From DASRAP01 sp035277145 (GTDB lineage Bacteria; Gemmatimonadota; Gemmatimonadetes; Gemmatimonadales; Gemmatimonadaceae), in the NCBI GenBank assembly GCA_035277145.1, contig DATELA010000066.1, positions 1 through 64,000 of the forward strand: a stretch of 64,000 nucleotides of DNA, in the 5' to 3' direction. The notes beneath the pieces were generated by a model, which saw nothing but the letters and a program-made list of their open reading frames with translations, made no database searches and was not told the origin of the DNA. The number at the start of each line of letters is the position of its first letter. The first letter of the stretch is position 1. This document shows positions 18,117-26,301 of this stretch, piece by piece. Both the position numbers and the translations under genes were made by a program.

Positions 18117-18945
18117 TGAGATTCGACGCCTCAGTGACGAACTGGCGAGCAACCCCGGAAGTCATGTGTTTCTCAGACTGGGTGAGTTGCTCCGTCAGCG
18201 TCGTGCACTGGAGGCCGCGGAACGCGTTGCGAATCGCGGGCGCGAACGGCACCCAGGACTAGCCGCAGCGCACGACCTCGGCGCGCGCATCGCACTTGAT
18301 CGGGGTGACTCCGCGATGGCCGCGGAAGCCTGGCGGTCCGTCCTCGACCTCGAGCCCAATGACGTTGGCGCGCACAAGGGGCTCGGCTTCATCGCGTACC
18401 GTGCCGGCCGTTTCAAAGAGGCAGAAGAGCACCTCGCGAACGCCGCGAAAGCTGACCCGGACGACACGAGCCTCACGCTCGCATTGGAAACCGTGCGTCA
18501 GGCGCTGAAAGACGGCGCACCCGCGCGTCCCGCGCGAAGCACGCCAATGTCGACCCCCGCGGTTCACACGCGCCGGTCGAGCATTGGCGTCGCGCTGTTC
18601 TCAGATCTGGCCGAAGGCGCCGAAACTGTGTTGCTGGTCGACAAGGATGGTTTGGTGCTTGCCGGCGCGGCGCCGGGTGTGACGGTCGACCGCAGCGCCG
18701 AAATCGGCGCGCATCTGACGGGTGTGTCCGAAGAGGCCGACCGCGCCATGCGACACCTCGACCTTGGCTCGTGGACGGCCATCGTCATCGAGGCGCCCGA
18801 AATGAGCGCTGCCCTCTCACCCGTGGGTGACGGCGCGCTGACGATGATCACCGCCCCGAAGGCGGTGCCGCTTGGTCTGCTCAGGCGCATTCTGACCCGG
18901 GCCACGGACCGTTCCCGCGCGTGGTTCGACGGAAACGGGGCATGA
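18109..18945 (+). CDS. TPR and Roadblock/LC7 fusion protein
   Basis: A 278-residue protein. Residues 1-130 carry three TPR-like pairs (FLRLGELLRQRRALEAAERV, DVGAHKGLGFIAYRAGRFKEAEEHL). A Pro/Thr-rich linker (about 140-160) leads to a C-terminal Roadblock/LC7 domain recognised by the LLVDKDGLVLAGAAPG strand-turn and the EIGAHLTGVSEEADRAM helix. Roadblock domains act as GTPase partners; in MglB the dimer is the GAP for MglA. The ATG at 18109 overlaps the previous gene by 8 bases; the open frame extends upstream but lacks family similarity there. It is coupled to the next Roadblock gene by ATGA. Confidence 0.83.
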   Translation: MVDEIRRLSDELASNPGSHVFLRLGELLRQRRALEAAERVANRGRERHPGLAAAHDLGARIALDRGDSAMAAEAWRSVLDLEPNDVGAHKGLGFIAYRAGRFKEAEEHLANAAKADPDDTSLTLALETVRQALKDGAPARPARSTPMSTPAVHTRRSSIGVALFSDLAEGAETVLLVDKDGLVLAGAAPGVTVDRSAEIGAHLTGVSEEADRAMRHLDLGSWTAIVIEAPEMSAALSPVGDGALTMITAPKAVPLGLLRRILTRATDRSRAWFDGNGA

Positions 18946-19289
18946 GCACTCAATTCACACCCGTGCTGACGGCCGTGATGAAGCAGCGCGGCGTGACGGG
19001 GTGCCTCCTCGTCGACGAAAGCGACGGCGTGATTATCGACTCGACGCTACAGTTCGGTATGCGCGGAAACGTGTTTGCGGCTCTGGTCGCGTCGCTCTAC
19101 AAGAAAACGCGGCAGTCGATCGGCGCGGCGGGAATGGGCGAGGCTTCGCTGCTGCAACTGGATGCTGAGCGCGGACGCGTGTTTGCGACGGGCCGCGAGG
19201 GGCTGGTGCTCGTCGCGATCACCGATCTTCGCGCGAATTCGGGGTTGGTGCGCGTGGAATTGCTGAAGGCGCGGGAGCGCATCGCGTGA
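18942..19289 (+). CDS. Roadblock/LC7 protein, MglB-like (first)
   Basis: A 115-residue stand-alone Roadblock/LC7 domain. TGCLLVDESDGVIID is the first strand-turn, GNVFAALVASLYKKTRQSI the long helix, and LVLVAITDLRANSGLVRVEL the last strands and helix. This is the size and layout of MglB-type GAPs or of Roadblock adaptors. The start ATG 18942 is chosen over an upstream ATG at 18921 because it forms an ATGA overlap and matches the domain start. It is followed with GTGA overlap by a second, longer Roadblock gene and then mglA. Confidence 0.82.
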   Translation: MSTQFTPVLTAVMKQRGVTGCLLVDESDGVIIDSTLQFGMRGNVFAALVASLYKKTRQSIGAAGMGEASLLQLDAERGRVFATGREGLVLVAITDLRANSGLVRVELLKARERIA

Positions 19290-19756
19290 ACGTTCAGGTT
19301 GCCGAACCGTGGGTGGAGGCACCGTTGCGGCAGTTCATCGAGGACTCTCGTGTACGGATCGCGGTGCTGATGCATCCGAGCGGCCAGGTGCTCGGGCAAA
19401 GCGGTTTCGACCGCCGCACCGACGTCGTCACTGCGTGTGCCTTGTCCGCCGCAATCAATGCCTCCGCATCAGAATTGGGCCGGCAGCTGGAAGGCAAGCC
19501 CTTCGAGGGACTCCACTACGCGGGGGACACGCATCAGCTTCACCTCGGACTTGTGCCGACTAAGCGCGGAGGACTCCTGCTCCTGAGTGTTTTTGGTGAG
19601 TCGAGTTCTCTCGGGCTCGTGCAAGTATTTTTTGAGGAGTTCCGCAGGCGGGTGGCAGCAGCCGCTCCGTCGGTGGATTCGTCTGCGCCCGCGTTGCGCG
19701 AGGACTTCGAGGGCGATCTCAACAAGAACCTCGCGGCGCTCTTCGGCCGAGGCTGA
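19286..19756 (+). CDS. Roadblock/LC7 protein, MglB-like (second)
   Basis: A 156-residue Roadblock/LC7 protein with an extra C-terminal extension of about 35 residues (APALREDFEGDLNKNLAALFGRG). The domain shows RIAVLMHPSGQVLGQSGFD as the first strand-turn, then TACALSAAINASASELGR as the long helix and GGLLLLSVFGESSSLGLV as the final strands. It sits two bases before mglA, the place MglB occupies in many genomes, so it is the best candidate for the MglA GAP. The C-terminal helix could be a partner-binding element. Start GTG overlaps the upstream stop. Confidence 0.83.
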   Translation: MNVQVAEPWVEAPLRQFIEDSRVRIAVLMHPSGQVLGQSGFDRRTDVVTACALSAAINASASELGRQLEGKPFEGLHYAGDTHQLHLGLVPTKRGGLLLLSVFGESSSLGLVQVFFEEFRRRVAAAAPSVDSSAPALREDFEGDLNKNLAALFGRG

Positions 19757-19758
19757 CC

Positions 19759-20361
19759 GTGTCGCTCGTCAATTACTCAACGCGGGAAATCACGTGCAAG
19801 ATCGTGTACTACGGGCCCGGTCGGTCCGGTAAGACCACGAACCTGCACTACATCTACGGCCAGGTTCCCGGCGATCGTCGCGGCAAGATGGTTTCGCTCG
19901 CGACGCAGACCGATCGTACGCTGTTCTTCGATTTTCTACCACTCGATCTCGGCACCATTTCCGGATTCACGACGCGCTTCCAGCTGTACACGGTGCCGGG
20001 ACAGGTCTACTACCAAACAACGCGCAAACTCGTGTTGCAGGGTGCGGACGGTGTGGTGTTCGTCGGTGACAGCCAGGCGCGCCAGCTCGAAGAAAACATC
20101 GAAAGCCTGCAGGATCTGCACAGCAATCTTGCGGAGCAAGGCATCGACGCGCGATCAGTTCCGCTCGTGTTGCAATACAACAAGCAGGATCTGCCGCGCG
20201 AGCTGATCATGACACCGCCGGAACTCGATGACGCGCTGAACTTTCGTGGCGTGCCGTCGTTCGGCGCGGATGCGCTGCACGGTCCGGGCGTGTTCGAAAC
20301 ACTGCGACGCATTTCAGAATTGGTGTTGCGAAAGCTGAGTCCCGGACGGCCTGCCGCCTGA
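19759..20361 (+). CDS. mglA: MglA-type small Ras-like GTPase
   Basis: A 200-residue polarity GTPase. P-loop GPGRSGKT at 19-26, switch region ATQTDRTLFFDFLPLDLG typical of MglA, PM3 TVPGQ at 78-82 (MglA has T where Ras has D) and base-recognition NKQD at 141-144. In Myxococcus and Thermus, MglA-GTP marks the leading pole and drives gliding or twitching motility, with MglB as GAP. Here it directly follows two Roadblock genes and precedes a DnaA-like tandem ATPase, all in a Che cluster. The GTG start is 2 bases after the upstream stop. Confidence 0.95.
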   Translation: MSLVNYSTREITCKIVYYGPGRSGKTTNLHYIYGQVPGDRRGKMVSLATQTDRTLFFDFLPLDLGTISGFTTRFQLYTVPGQVYYQTTRKLVLQGADGVVFVGDSQARQLEENIESLQDLHSNLAEQGIDARSVPLVLQYNKQDLPRELIMTPPELDDALNFRGVPSFGADALHGPGVFETLRRISELVLRKLSPGRPAA

Positions 20362-20363
20362 AC

Positions 20364-22268
20364 ATGCGTCTTGACCAGCGCTACCGGTTTGAGAACCTCG
20401 TCGTCGGGTCCGCTAACCGGCTCGCGGTCGCGGCTGCGCGCGCGGTCGCCGAAGCGCCTGGTACCGTGTACAACCCGCTGTTTGTGTACGGCGGGTCGGG
20501 TCTGGGTAAAACGCATTTGCTCGGCGGCATTTCACAACTCGCGGAAAAACTGCAGCCTAACCTGAGCGTGGAGTACGTCACGCTCGTGGATTTCGTCGAG
20601 CTGTACCACGCCGCGGTTGCAGCAGGCGAAACCGAAGCGTGGACGAGCCGGTGGCAGGAAGTGAACGTCCTGCTCATCGATGACATCCAGTTTCTGACTG
20701 GACGTAAAGAAACGCAGGCAGAGTTGTTGCGGCTGTTCACCTCGATGCAACAACTCGAACATCAGCTCGTGCTGACGAGCGATCGCGCGCCGGGTGAGAT
20801 CGCGGACGTTGACGAACGCTTGATCGCGCGATTGTCCGGCGGACTCGTAGTCGACATCGGGTCGCCGGATTACGAGACGCGCGTTGCGATTCTCCGCGCA
20901 GTTGCGGTGGAACGTTCGTTCGATGTGCCGGTTGAATTGCTCGACGAACTCGCGCGCATCGAATTCTCGAACGTGCGCGAATTGCAGGGCGCGCTCAACC
21001 GGCTCGTTGCGCACAAGTCACTCGGGTCGGGTTCGCTGCGCGTGCAGGACGTGGCGCGCGCGCTGGGTCTCGAGATGACGGGCGCGGCCGGACGAAAAAC
21101 GGCGGACGACTTCGACAGCTTTCTCGCGGATGTTACGACCGCGGTGCAGCAACACGTCGAGAGTTGGAAAGCGCGCATTTCCGAAGCGGTCGCGTATTGG
21201 GCAGGCGAGGGATACCGCACGCACATGCTCGAGCGCGCGCTGTCGGCCGCCAAACCGCCGAACGTCGAAGGACTGATCGACACGTTCGTCAAGGCGATCG
21301 AGAAACTGAAAGCGCTCGAAGAGCGCGCGTCGGGTGTTGATCCGTCACTCGGCGGCAACGCAGTGTTTCGCGATCCCGAACAGGTTGCGCAAGCAGAAGA
21401 TTTGGTGGAGCGCGCGCTCGCGGGACGACTGCCGCCTTCGGGTCCGTCACCGGCATTTGCGCGCGGATTGTTCGAAGTGTCCACGTCGAACCAGCTCGCC
21501 GTGAAAGCCGCGGATGCTGTCGTGCAGCAACCCGGCGAGAAATTCAACCCGCTGTTGTTGCACGGTCCAACGGGCGTCGGCAAAACGCATCTTGCGCACG
21601 CGATCGGTAACGAACTGACGTCGCGCGGGAGCGTCGTGGCGTGTGTACCCGCGCAGCGTTTTGTCGATGAGTTGATTGCGGCGATCGGTGCTGGCACCGT
21701 CGAACGCTGGCGCGCGCGCTATCGCGCGGCCGACGTGCTGATTCTCGACGACGTTCAATTCCTTGCCGGAAAAGAGCGCACGCAGGAAGAACTCTTTCAC
21801 GTATTCAACGCGCTGCATGGTGCAGGGAAGCAGCTCGTGTTTACCAGCGACATGCCGCCGCGCCGCATTCCGGATCTCGAAGAACGCTTGCGTTCGCGTT
21901 TTGACGGCGGCCTCGTCGCGCCGATCGACCCGCCCGACCGCGTGCTGCGCGAACGGATCATCACGCGCACGCTAGGGAATCACGCGCACTCGGCCGACGC
22001 GGATCTCGTGCGCGTGCTCGCGGAGCAATCCGTGCAGAACGTGCGCGAACTCGTTGGCCTCGTGCATCGCGTCATGGCTGCTGCCGACGCGAAATCGGTG
22101 GCGCTCAACGGAGCGTTTGCGCGTGGCGAACTCGGCCCGGCCGCGCGCCTCACGCCGACCGCCGCGCGCGCGTCCATTCGCGCGGTGGATTCGACGTTCC
22201 TGGATTCTGAGAAAGTGATTTGGGAGTGGCCCGAGGCTACAGCTCGACTCGTCGAGGAGCTCCGCTAA
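20364..22268 (+). CDS. Tandem DnaA-like AAA+ ATPase (two AAA+ modules, no DnaA DNA-binding domain)
   Basis: A 634-residue protein with two DnaA/Hda-type AAA+ modules. Module 1: Walker A GGSGLGKT (43-50), Walker B LLIDDIQFL (DD at 106-107), sensor-1 VLTSDRAP, a box-VII-like ERLIARLSGGL, sensor-2 NVRELQGALNRL (from 203). Module 2: HGPTGVGKT (Walker A at 401-408), LILDDVQFL (DD at 462-463), VFTSDMPP, ERLRSRFDGGL, NVRELVG (from 559). Between them (about 235-365) lies a helical linker (ESWKARISEAVAYW, LIDTFVKAIEKLKALEE). The C-terminus has no domain IV that would bind DnaA boxes, so it is not the replication initiator. It starts 2 bases after mglA and ends where a DUF4388 gene begins. The function is unknown; an ATP-driven assembly or placement role is inferred. 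Confidence 0.88.
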   Translation: MRLDQRYRFENLVVGSANRLAVAAARAVAEAPGTVYNPLFVYGGSGLGKTHLLGGISQLAEKLQPNLSVEYVTLVDFVELYHAAVAAGETEAWTSRWQEVNVLLIDDIQFLTGRKETQAELLRLFTSMQQLEHQLVLTSDRAPGEIADVDERLIARLSGGLVVDIGSPDYETRVAILRAVAVERSFDVPVELLDELARIEFSNVRELQGALNRLVAHKSLGSGSLRVQDVARALGLEMTGAAGRKTADDFDSFLADVTTAVQQHVESWKARISEAVAYWAGEGYRTHMLERALSAAKPPNVEGLIDTFVKAIEKLKALEERASGVDPSLGGNAVFRDPEQVAQAEDLVERALAGRLPPSGPSPAFARGLFEVSTSNQLAVKAADAVVQQPGEKFNPLLLHGPTGVGKTHLAHAIGNELTSRGSVVACVPAQRFVDELIAAIGAGTVERWRARYRAADVLILDDVQFLAGKERTQEELFHVFNALHGAGKQLVFTSDMPPRRIPDLEERLRSRFDGGLVAPIDPPDRVLRERIITRTLGNHAHSADADLVRVLAEQSVQNVRELVGLVHRVMAAADAKSVALNGAFARGELGPAARLTPTAARASIRAVDSTFLDSEKVIWEWPEATARLVEELR

Positions 22269-23885
22269 ATGGCGATCAAGGGCTCACTCAAAGAAGCGTC
22301 ACTCCCCGACGTATTGCAGCTCCTGTCGATGGGGCTCAAGACGGGCTGCTTGTCGGTGACGCATCGCAACAACTTCGGCTCGATCTATTTCGACAAGGGC
22401 CGTATTTGTTTTGCGTCGATCGTGAATCGTCGCGACCGGCTCGGCGACATTCTCGTAAAGAGCGGCAAGCTGTCGCAGGACCAACTCGAAGATGCGATTG
22501 CGGCGCAATCACACGACCGTGAGACGCGGCTTGGCGACATTCTCGTGAGACAGGGCGTGATCACGCGCGAGGAGTTGCACGGGCAGATCCGCGTGCAGAT
22601 CGAAGAAGCCGTGTATTTCCTGTTCACGTGGACGCAGGGCAGCTTCAACTTCGAAGCGGACGTGCGGCCGGACGAGCAGGATTTTCTCGTGTCCATCAGT
22701 CCCGATGCGCTGCTGCTCGAAGGCGCGCGGCGCGTCGACGAATGGAGTTTGATCGAGAAGAAGATTCCGACGTTCGACATTGTGTTCGAGGTGGATCACC
22801 GGCGTCTGATGGACAGCAGCGCCGTACTCACCAACGAGCAGGACATCATCGTGCGGTTGCTCGACGGCAGGCGCGACGTGCAGGACATCGTTGAGGAGTC
22901 GGGGCTCGTCGAGTTCGAAGTGGGAAAGGCGTTGTACGGTCTCGCGACAGCGGGATTCCTGCATCGCGTTGGAACATCGCGCGCGATCGAACCGAAGATT
23001 CCCGAAGCGCGCGTCGAAGAGCACCGCAATCTGGGCATCGCGTTTTACAAGACCGGAATGCTCGAAGAAGCGATGCGCGAATTCCGTCGCGTGATGGATT
23101 TGCATCCCGGCGATGAAGCGTCGCGCTTTTACACGGGCTTGTCGCTGATCCGCCAAGGCAAATGGTCCGACGCCGCGAACGCATTTCATGAAGCGGCGGC
23201 GCCCCGCAACGCAAAGGCGTCCATCTTTCACAACCTCGCGTACGCGCTCGAACGGCTGGGCCGCTATGACGAAGCGCGCGGCGCGCTCGAAGAAGCACAA
23301 AAGCGCGGGCTGGAGAAGGATCCTCGCGTTCGTACGTCACTGGGCATCGTGCTGTTGCGTCTCGGTGACATCGCTAGCGCCGACAAGGAATTGGCGGCGA
23401 CACGCGAGCTGTTTGCGCCGCGCGATCCGACGCCCGCGTGGTATCACGCAGCGTCGCTCACGGCTGCATTGCAAGGCGATCTCGATCGCGCCGGCAAAAT
23501 CCTCGGCGAGGGAATCGCTGCGCATCCGCACGCCGCGGTGTTGTTCAACAATCAGTCGGTCGTGCAGGAACGGTTGGGCCGTCACGAAGAGGCGTACGCC
23601 GTGGCCGATCGCGGTGTGCAGGAAGACGGCGGCATTCCGCAATTGCACAAGAACCTTGGCGACGCGCACTATCGCGGTGGTCGCGCCGACGAGGCGCTCG
23701 AATCGTTCCAGCGCGCGGCGAAGCTCAGTCCGGATCTCGGTCCGGACATGTATCTGAAAATCGGAACCATTTATTTCAAACGCCGCGACCGCGATCACGC
23801 GATCGCCGCATGGGAGCGCGCGGTCGCGCTCGATCCGCACAACGCAATCGTGCGCGCCAATCTCGATGCGGCGCGCAAACTCTGA
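22269..23885 (+). CDS. DUF4388 (PATAN-like) and TPR protein, longer paralogue
   Basis: A 538-residue protein. MAIKGSLKEASLPDVLQLL and TGCLSVTHRNNFGSIYFDKGRI form the DUF4388 domain, followed by two GspE-N-like repeats (LGDILVKSGKLSQDQL, LGDILVRQGVITREEL). Residues about 255-538 are seven or so TPRs (AEHRNLGIAFYKTGMLEEAMREF-like units). It is a paralogue of the protein at 16965 but with a longer TPR array. It begins on the base after the DnaA-like stop, and its stop overlaps cheR (TGATG). It is probably a cytoplasmic adaptor; no enzyme motif is seen. Confidence 0.86.
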   Translation: MAIKGSLKEASLPDVLQLLSMGLKTGCLSVTHRNNFGSIYFDKGRICFASIVNRRDRLGDILVKSGKLSQDQLEDAIAAQSHDRETRLGDILVRQGVITREELHGQIRVQIEEAVYFLFTWTQGSFNFEADVRPDEQDFLVSISPDALLLEGARRVDEWSLIEKKIPTFDIVFEVDHRRLMDSSAVLTNEQDIIVRLLDGRRDVQDIVEESGLVEFEVGKALYGLATAGFLHRVGTSRAIEPKIPEARVEEHRNLGIAFYKTGMLEEAMREFRRVMDLHPGDEASRFYTGLSLIRQGKWSDAANAFHEAAAPRNAKASIFHNLAYALERLGRYDEARGALEEAQKRGLEKDPRVRTSLGIVLLRLGDIASADKELAATRELFAPRDPTPAWYHAASLTAALQGDLDRAGKILGEGIAAHPHAAVLFNNQSVVQERLGRHEEAYAVADRGVQEDGGIPQLHKNLGDAHYRGGRADEALESFQRAAKLSPDLGPDMYLKIGTIYFKRRDRDHAIAAWERAVALDPHNAIVRANLDAARKL

Positions 23886-24712
23886 TGACGCGGGCCGACT
23901 CCGGCGAAGACGAGGCCGGATTCCGCCGACTCACCGCGAAAATCGCGCGCGAGAAGAAGTTTGCGTGCGGGAGTTACAAGGATCGTTGTTTGCGCCGCCG
24001 TATCGCGGTGCGCATGCGCGCGTGCAAGACGCCCTCGTACGCGACGTACACGGCGTTTCTCGACCAGCACCCTGCCGAGTGGGAGAAGTTGCTCGACGCG
24101 CTGACGATCAACGTCACCAAACTCTTTCGCAATCCCGATGTCTACGACGCGATAGCCGATGTCGTGGTGCCGGAGCTGTGGAATCGGACTGGGCCGACGG
24201 TACGCGTGTGGAGCGCGGGCTGCTCGTCCGGCGAGGAGACCTATTCCATCGCGATCCTCTTTCATCGCCACGCGGTTGCCGCGCGCGAGCAATCGCGTCT
24301 CGGACGGGTGCACGTGCTCGGCAGCGACATCGACAAGCGTTCGCTGCTCGCTGCGGAGCGCGGCGCGTATCGTACACCAGCGTTCGGCGATACGCGCGAC
24401 GACCTGCGCAAGGCGTACTTTTCGGCGAGCGATCCGGCGGAAGTGAACGCTGCTATTCGTGCGATTACGCGGTTCGAGCGGCGCGACCTGCTCAACGATC
24501 CGCCACCGAACGGTCCATTTCAGCTCGTTGTGTGCCGCAACGTCATGATTTATTTCGATCGCCCATCGCAAGATCAGCTGATGGAGCGATTTCATTCGGT
24601 GTTGTCACCCGGCGGTTTTCTCGTGCTGGGCAAGACGGAGACATTGTTTGGCGCGCCGCGCGACCGGTTCACTATTGTGAAGCAACGTGAGCGTATCTAC
24701 CGCCGTGTCTGA
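23885..24712 (+). CDS. cheR: Chemoreceptor glutamate methyltransferase CheR
   Basis: A 275-residue methyltransferase that uses S-adenosylmethionine to methylate receptor glutamates. The N-terminal helical domain includes CLRRRIAVRMRACKTPSY, and the SAM site is RVWSAGCSSGEETYSIAI. Later blocks are ERRDLLNDPPPNGPFQLVVCRNVMIYFD and LSPGGFLVLGKTE. The frame is open upstream, but the ATG at 23885 forms a TGATG overlap and matches the family start. Its presence with CheB implies a methylated chemoreceptor encoded elsewhere, as none is in the window. Confidence 0.94.
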   Translation: MTRADSGEDEAGFRRLTAKIAREKKFACGSYKDRCLRRRIAVRMRACKTPSYATYTAFLDQHPAEWEKLLDALTINVTKLFRNPDVYDAIADVVVPELWNRTGPTVRVWSAGCSSGEETYSIAILFHRHAVAAREQSRLGRVHVLGSDIDKRSLLAAERGAYRTPAFGDTRDDLRKAYFSASDPAEVNAAIRAITRFERRDLLNDPPPNGPFQLVVCRNVMIYFDRPSQDQLMERFHSVLSPGGFLVLGKTETLFGAPRDRFTIVKQRERIYRRV

Positions 24713-25214
24713 CGGCCGCCTCGCGCGCGCCAACGTTGTCGAAGCGCGCGTGAAAGTCGCGCACATGGCCGCGTTGGCTGAAACGGGCCGCATTGTGACG
24801 GTCGGTCTTGGTTCGTGCGTGGCGATTACGCTGTGGGACAAGGCGCGGCGTGTGGGCGCGCTCGCGCACGTGCTGCTGCCCGAACCGCACGCCGGCGGAG
24901 CGGTCGAGAATCCCGCGAAGTTCGCGACGACTGCGGTGCCCGCGCTCGAGGAAGCCATGCGCGAATGCGGATCGCGCGGACCATACGTCGCGACGCTGAC
25001 AGGTGGTGCGAGTCTCTTCGGTCAGCTGCTGAAAATGCGCGGTGAGAACGTCGGCGGACGTAACACTGCCGCGGCGTTGGCTGCGCTCGAACGCGCGAAC
25101 ATACCGGTCGTTGGGAGCGATACCGGCGGTGATTACGGTCGCACGGTGACGCTCGATGTTGCAGATGGGAGTGTCACCGTTCGGTCTGTCTCGAAGGGTA
25201 CGCGTGTCCTCTAA
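24687..25214 (+). CDS. cheD: Chemoreceptor glutamine deamidase CheD
   Basis: A 175-residue enzyme that deamidates receptor glutamines and, in Bacillus, partners CheC. The catalytic cysteine is C44 in VGLGSCVAITLW, with the histidine in ALAHVLLPEP and threonine in YVATLTGGASLF, all in the expected order. GENVGGRNTAAAL and PVVGSDTGGDYGRTV complete the fold. Two in-frame GTG starts are possible: 24687 (used here) or 24705, which would give an 8-base overlap with cheR and remove six residues. Part of a cheR-cheD-cheB adaptation block. Confidence 0.93.
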   Translation: MSVSTAVSDGRLARANVVEARVKVAHMAALAETGRIVTVGLGSCVAITLWDKARRVGALAHVLLPEPHAGGAVENPAKFATTAVPALEEAMRECGSRGPYVATLTGGASLFGQLLKMRGENVGGRNTAAALAALERANIPVVGSDTGGDYGRTVTLDVADGSVTVRSVSKGTRVL

Positions 25215-26301
25215 CGTCCGCTCCGTGTTGGTCGTCGACGACAGCGCGTTCATGCGCAAAGTGCTGTCGGAGATGATCGCGTCCATCGACGGCTTTCGCG
25301 TACTTGCGACCGCGCGCAACGGACAGGATGCCGTCGAGAAAGTGCACGCGTTGAATCCGGATATCGTCACACTCGACATCGAAATGCCGGAGCTCGACGG
25401 GCTGCAGGCGCTTGGGTACATCATGAGCGAAGCACCGCGACCCGTCGTGATGCTGAGTGCGACTGATACAGTTTCGGGAATGGACACCACAATCCGCGCG
25501 CTTGAACTCGGCGCAGTGGATTTCGTGCGCAAACCCTCCGGCCCGATTTCACTCGACGTGTCAATTGTTCGCGAGCGTCTCGGCGAAGCACTGCGCGCGG
25601 CCGCGCAGACGAACATGCGCGGCACGGGAATGCTCGCACCGTTCCCGACTGGACAGCGCGCGCGTCCGCGAACGCCGGCGGGTGTCGGTGCGGTGCGCGG
25701 ACACATCGAAGGCGCACGGGTTTGCGTTGCCATTGCCGCGTCCGCGGGTGGGCCGCGTGCGTTGGCGCAGGTGATTCCAATGCTGCCGCGGGACCTTGGC
25801 GCAGCAGTGGTCGTCGTTCAACACATGCCGACGGGTTTCACGCGGTCGTTTGCCGCACGTCTCGACGCGATGAGCAGAGTCCCTGTGAGCGAAGCGGAGC
25901 ACGGCGCACTCATTCGCGCCGGACGCGTGTATCTCGCGCCGGGCGGCCGTCACATGCGCGTCGCGCTCGACGGAAGCGCGCCGCACGTCGTGCTCGATGA
26001 TGCGCCACCGATGTGGGGTGTTCGTCCCGCCGCCGATCCGCTGATGACGAGTGTCGCCGACGTGTTCGGTGCAGCGAGCGTAGGCGTTGTGCTGACCGGC
26101 ATGGGTCGTGATGGCGCCGATGGATTGCACGCGATTCGCCGCGTGGGTGGCGGTGCCATCGTGCAGGATCGTGAGACGTCGACGGTGTACGGCATGCCGC
26201 ATGCGGCGCTCGAGCGCGCCGGCGCGGACAGTGTGCGTCCGCTCGACGCGGTTGCCGGCGCGATCGCCGAGTGGGTCGCTACGCACGGAGCCGCGGTATG
26301 A
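25204..26301 (+). CDS. cheB: Chemotaxis methylesterase/deamidase CheB
   Basis: A 365-residue protein with an N-terminal receiver (phospho-acceptor D58 in VTLDIEMPELDGL) and a C-terminal methylesterase. The catalytic triad reads S180 (AASAGGPR), H207 (VQHMPTGF) and D303 (GMGRDGADG). It removes methyl groups from chemoreceptors when phosphorylated by CheA. The GTG at 25204 is preferred over an upstream ATG at 25156 because GAAGGG lies six bases before it and the receiver starts there. It overlaps cheD by 11 bases. Confidence 0.95.
   Translation: MSSNVRSVLVVDDSAFMRKVLSEMIASIDGFRVLATARNGQDAVEKVHALNPDIVTLDIEMPELDGLQALGYIMSEAPRPVVMLSATDTVSGMDTTIRALELGAVDFVRKPSGPISLDVSIVRERLGEALRAAAQTNMRGTGMLAPFPTGQRARPRTPAGVGAVRGHIEGARVCVAIAASAGGPRALAQVIPMLPRDLGAAVVVVQHMPTGFTRSFAARLDAMSRVPVSEAEHGALIRAGRVYLAPGGRHMRVALDGSAPHVVLDDAPPMWGVRPAADPLMTSVADVFGAASVGVVLTGMGRDGADGLHAIRRVGGGAIVQDRETSTVYGMPHAALERAGADSVRPLDAVAGAIAEWVATHGAAV

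Noticed and set aside
20364..22268. The DnaA-like gene as the replication initiator and the area as an origin
   Set aside because: No DnaA domain IV, no dnaN or gyrB neighbours, and no cluster of TTATCCACA-like boxes was seen; the context is mglA and Che genes.
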